A stretch of 64,000 nucleotides of DNA from JAWKTM01 sp041399085 (GTDB taxonomy: Bacteria > Planctomycetota > Planctomycetia > Pirellulales > Pirellulaceae): assembly GCA_041399085.1 (NCBI GenBank), contig JAWKTM010000030.1, positions 20,053 through 84,052 of the forward strand, in the 5' to 3' direction. Below the pieces are notes generated by a model. It saw only the letters and a program-made list of their open reading frames with translations. It did not search any database and had not been told where the DNA came from. The translations under genes and the position numbers were made by a program. Below are positions 63,778-64,000 of the stretch, piece by piece (positions within the stretch are counted from its first letter, which is position 1; each line of letters opens with the position of its first letter).

Positions 63778-64000
63778 ATGATGAGCGTTGGTTCGCCCCA
63801 ACTGGTACGACAGTGGCTATTGATAAAGCGACTGTGCGTCTCGCAAACCGGCCTCACGGTCGCCGAGTTGTCGGCGGCCCTCGAAGTCACCGAGAAGACG
63901 ATTCGGCGCGACCTCACGGTGCTGAAAGACGCGGGTCTACCAGTCGAAGAACAAGCCGGCGTCAACAATCTTAAGTCGTATCGTATCACCCAACCCGCGA
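63778..64000 (+). CDS. Partial HTH transcriptional regulator (DeoR/WYL-type N-terminus)
   Basis: 74 residues visible before the window ends, starting at one of two adjacent ATGs (63778 or 63781) after AAAGGGAAC. The sequence LVRQWLLIKRLCVSQTGLTV, AELSAALEVTEKTIRRDLTV and LKDAGLPVEEQAG is the HTH_11 winged helix that opens DeoR and WYL-domain regulators. The C-terminal effector domain lies outside the window. With the nearby XPB/Bax1 pair it could be a DNA-damage-responsive WYL regulator, but that cannot be judged here. Confidence 0.82.
   Translation, partial: MMSVGSPQLVRQWLLIKRLCVSQTGLTVAELSAALEVTEKTIRRDLTVLKDAGLPVEEQAGVNNLKSYRITQPA

Overview
The window is high-GC bacterial DNA that looks like a planctomycete, most likely from the Pirellulales side. 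This is inferred from gene content: two DUF1559 pseudopilin-like proteins, an ECF sigma factor translationally coupled to a membrane Ser/Thr kinase, kinase/beta-propeller fusions, Uma2-family proteins, RNase Y next to YmdB, and many lone signal-peptide proteins. No rRNA, tRNA or CRISPR array was found.

Layout. 1-4.5 kb is a gene-poor accessory stretch. It holds the start of a minus-strand gene at the edge, a 21-bp tandem array, decayed coding pieces, an AT-richer OLD-type AAA ATPase/TOPRIM nuclease gene broken by many frameshifts, and MITE-like inverted repeats. 4.5-8.3 kb encodes three exported proteins. 8.3-14.6 kb (minus) holds an ABC ATPase, a large membrane-anchored lipoprotein, frameshifted ymdB and rny. 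15.3-24.6 kb has frameshifted tilS, an MFS transporter, two Uma2 proteins, a beta-helix protein, a response regulator, glyA and a metalloprotease-like lipoprotein. 24.9-35.7 kb has an iron-type binding protein, a 42-bp tandem array, then an ECF sigma / kinase / kinase-propeller / Uma2 / FHA-pseudokinase signalling block. 36.5-45.3 kb (minus) is one tight operon: three GspF-like platform proteins, one of them fused to a pseudopilin, two further minor pseudopilin-like proteins, two DUF1559 proteins and a C-terminal processing protease. It has no secretion ATPase or secretin. 45.7-51 kb (plus) is a complete glycine cleavage operon (gcvT, gcvH, gcvPA, gcvPB) ending in a lipoate ligase-like gene. 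51.4-55 kb has an FHA protein with a strong terminator, an ECF sigma/anti-sigma pair, a small conserved protein and a toxin-antitoxin pair. 55.2-60.4 kb is an oligopeptide ABC importer (oppABC) and a lipoprotein. 60.4-64 kb has another 21-bp array, an XPB-like helicase with its Bax1/DUF790 nuclease partner, and a truncated HTH regulator.

How it works together. glyA and the gcv operon both serve glycine/one-carbon metabolism, and the ligase would lipoylate GcvH. The ECF, kinase and FHA genes form a local phospho-signalling cluster. The triple-GspF/DUF1559 operon is the best candidate for an undescribed apparatus. Three intergenic tandem arrays with unrelated units share periods of 21 or 42 bp, a multiple of the helical repeat.

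Caution. ymdB, tilS, the XPB helicase 5' end and the OLD nuclease all carry clustered small frameshifts while keeping conserved motifs in every frame. This suggests base-calling or assembly indels as much as true pseudogenes.
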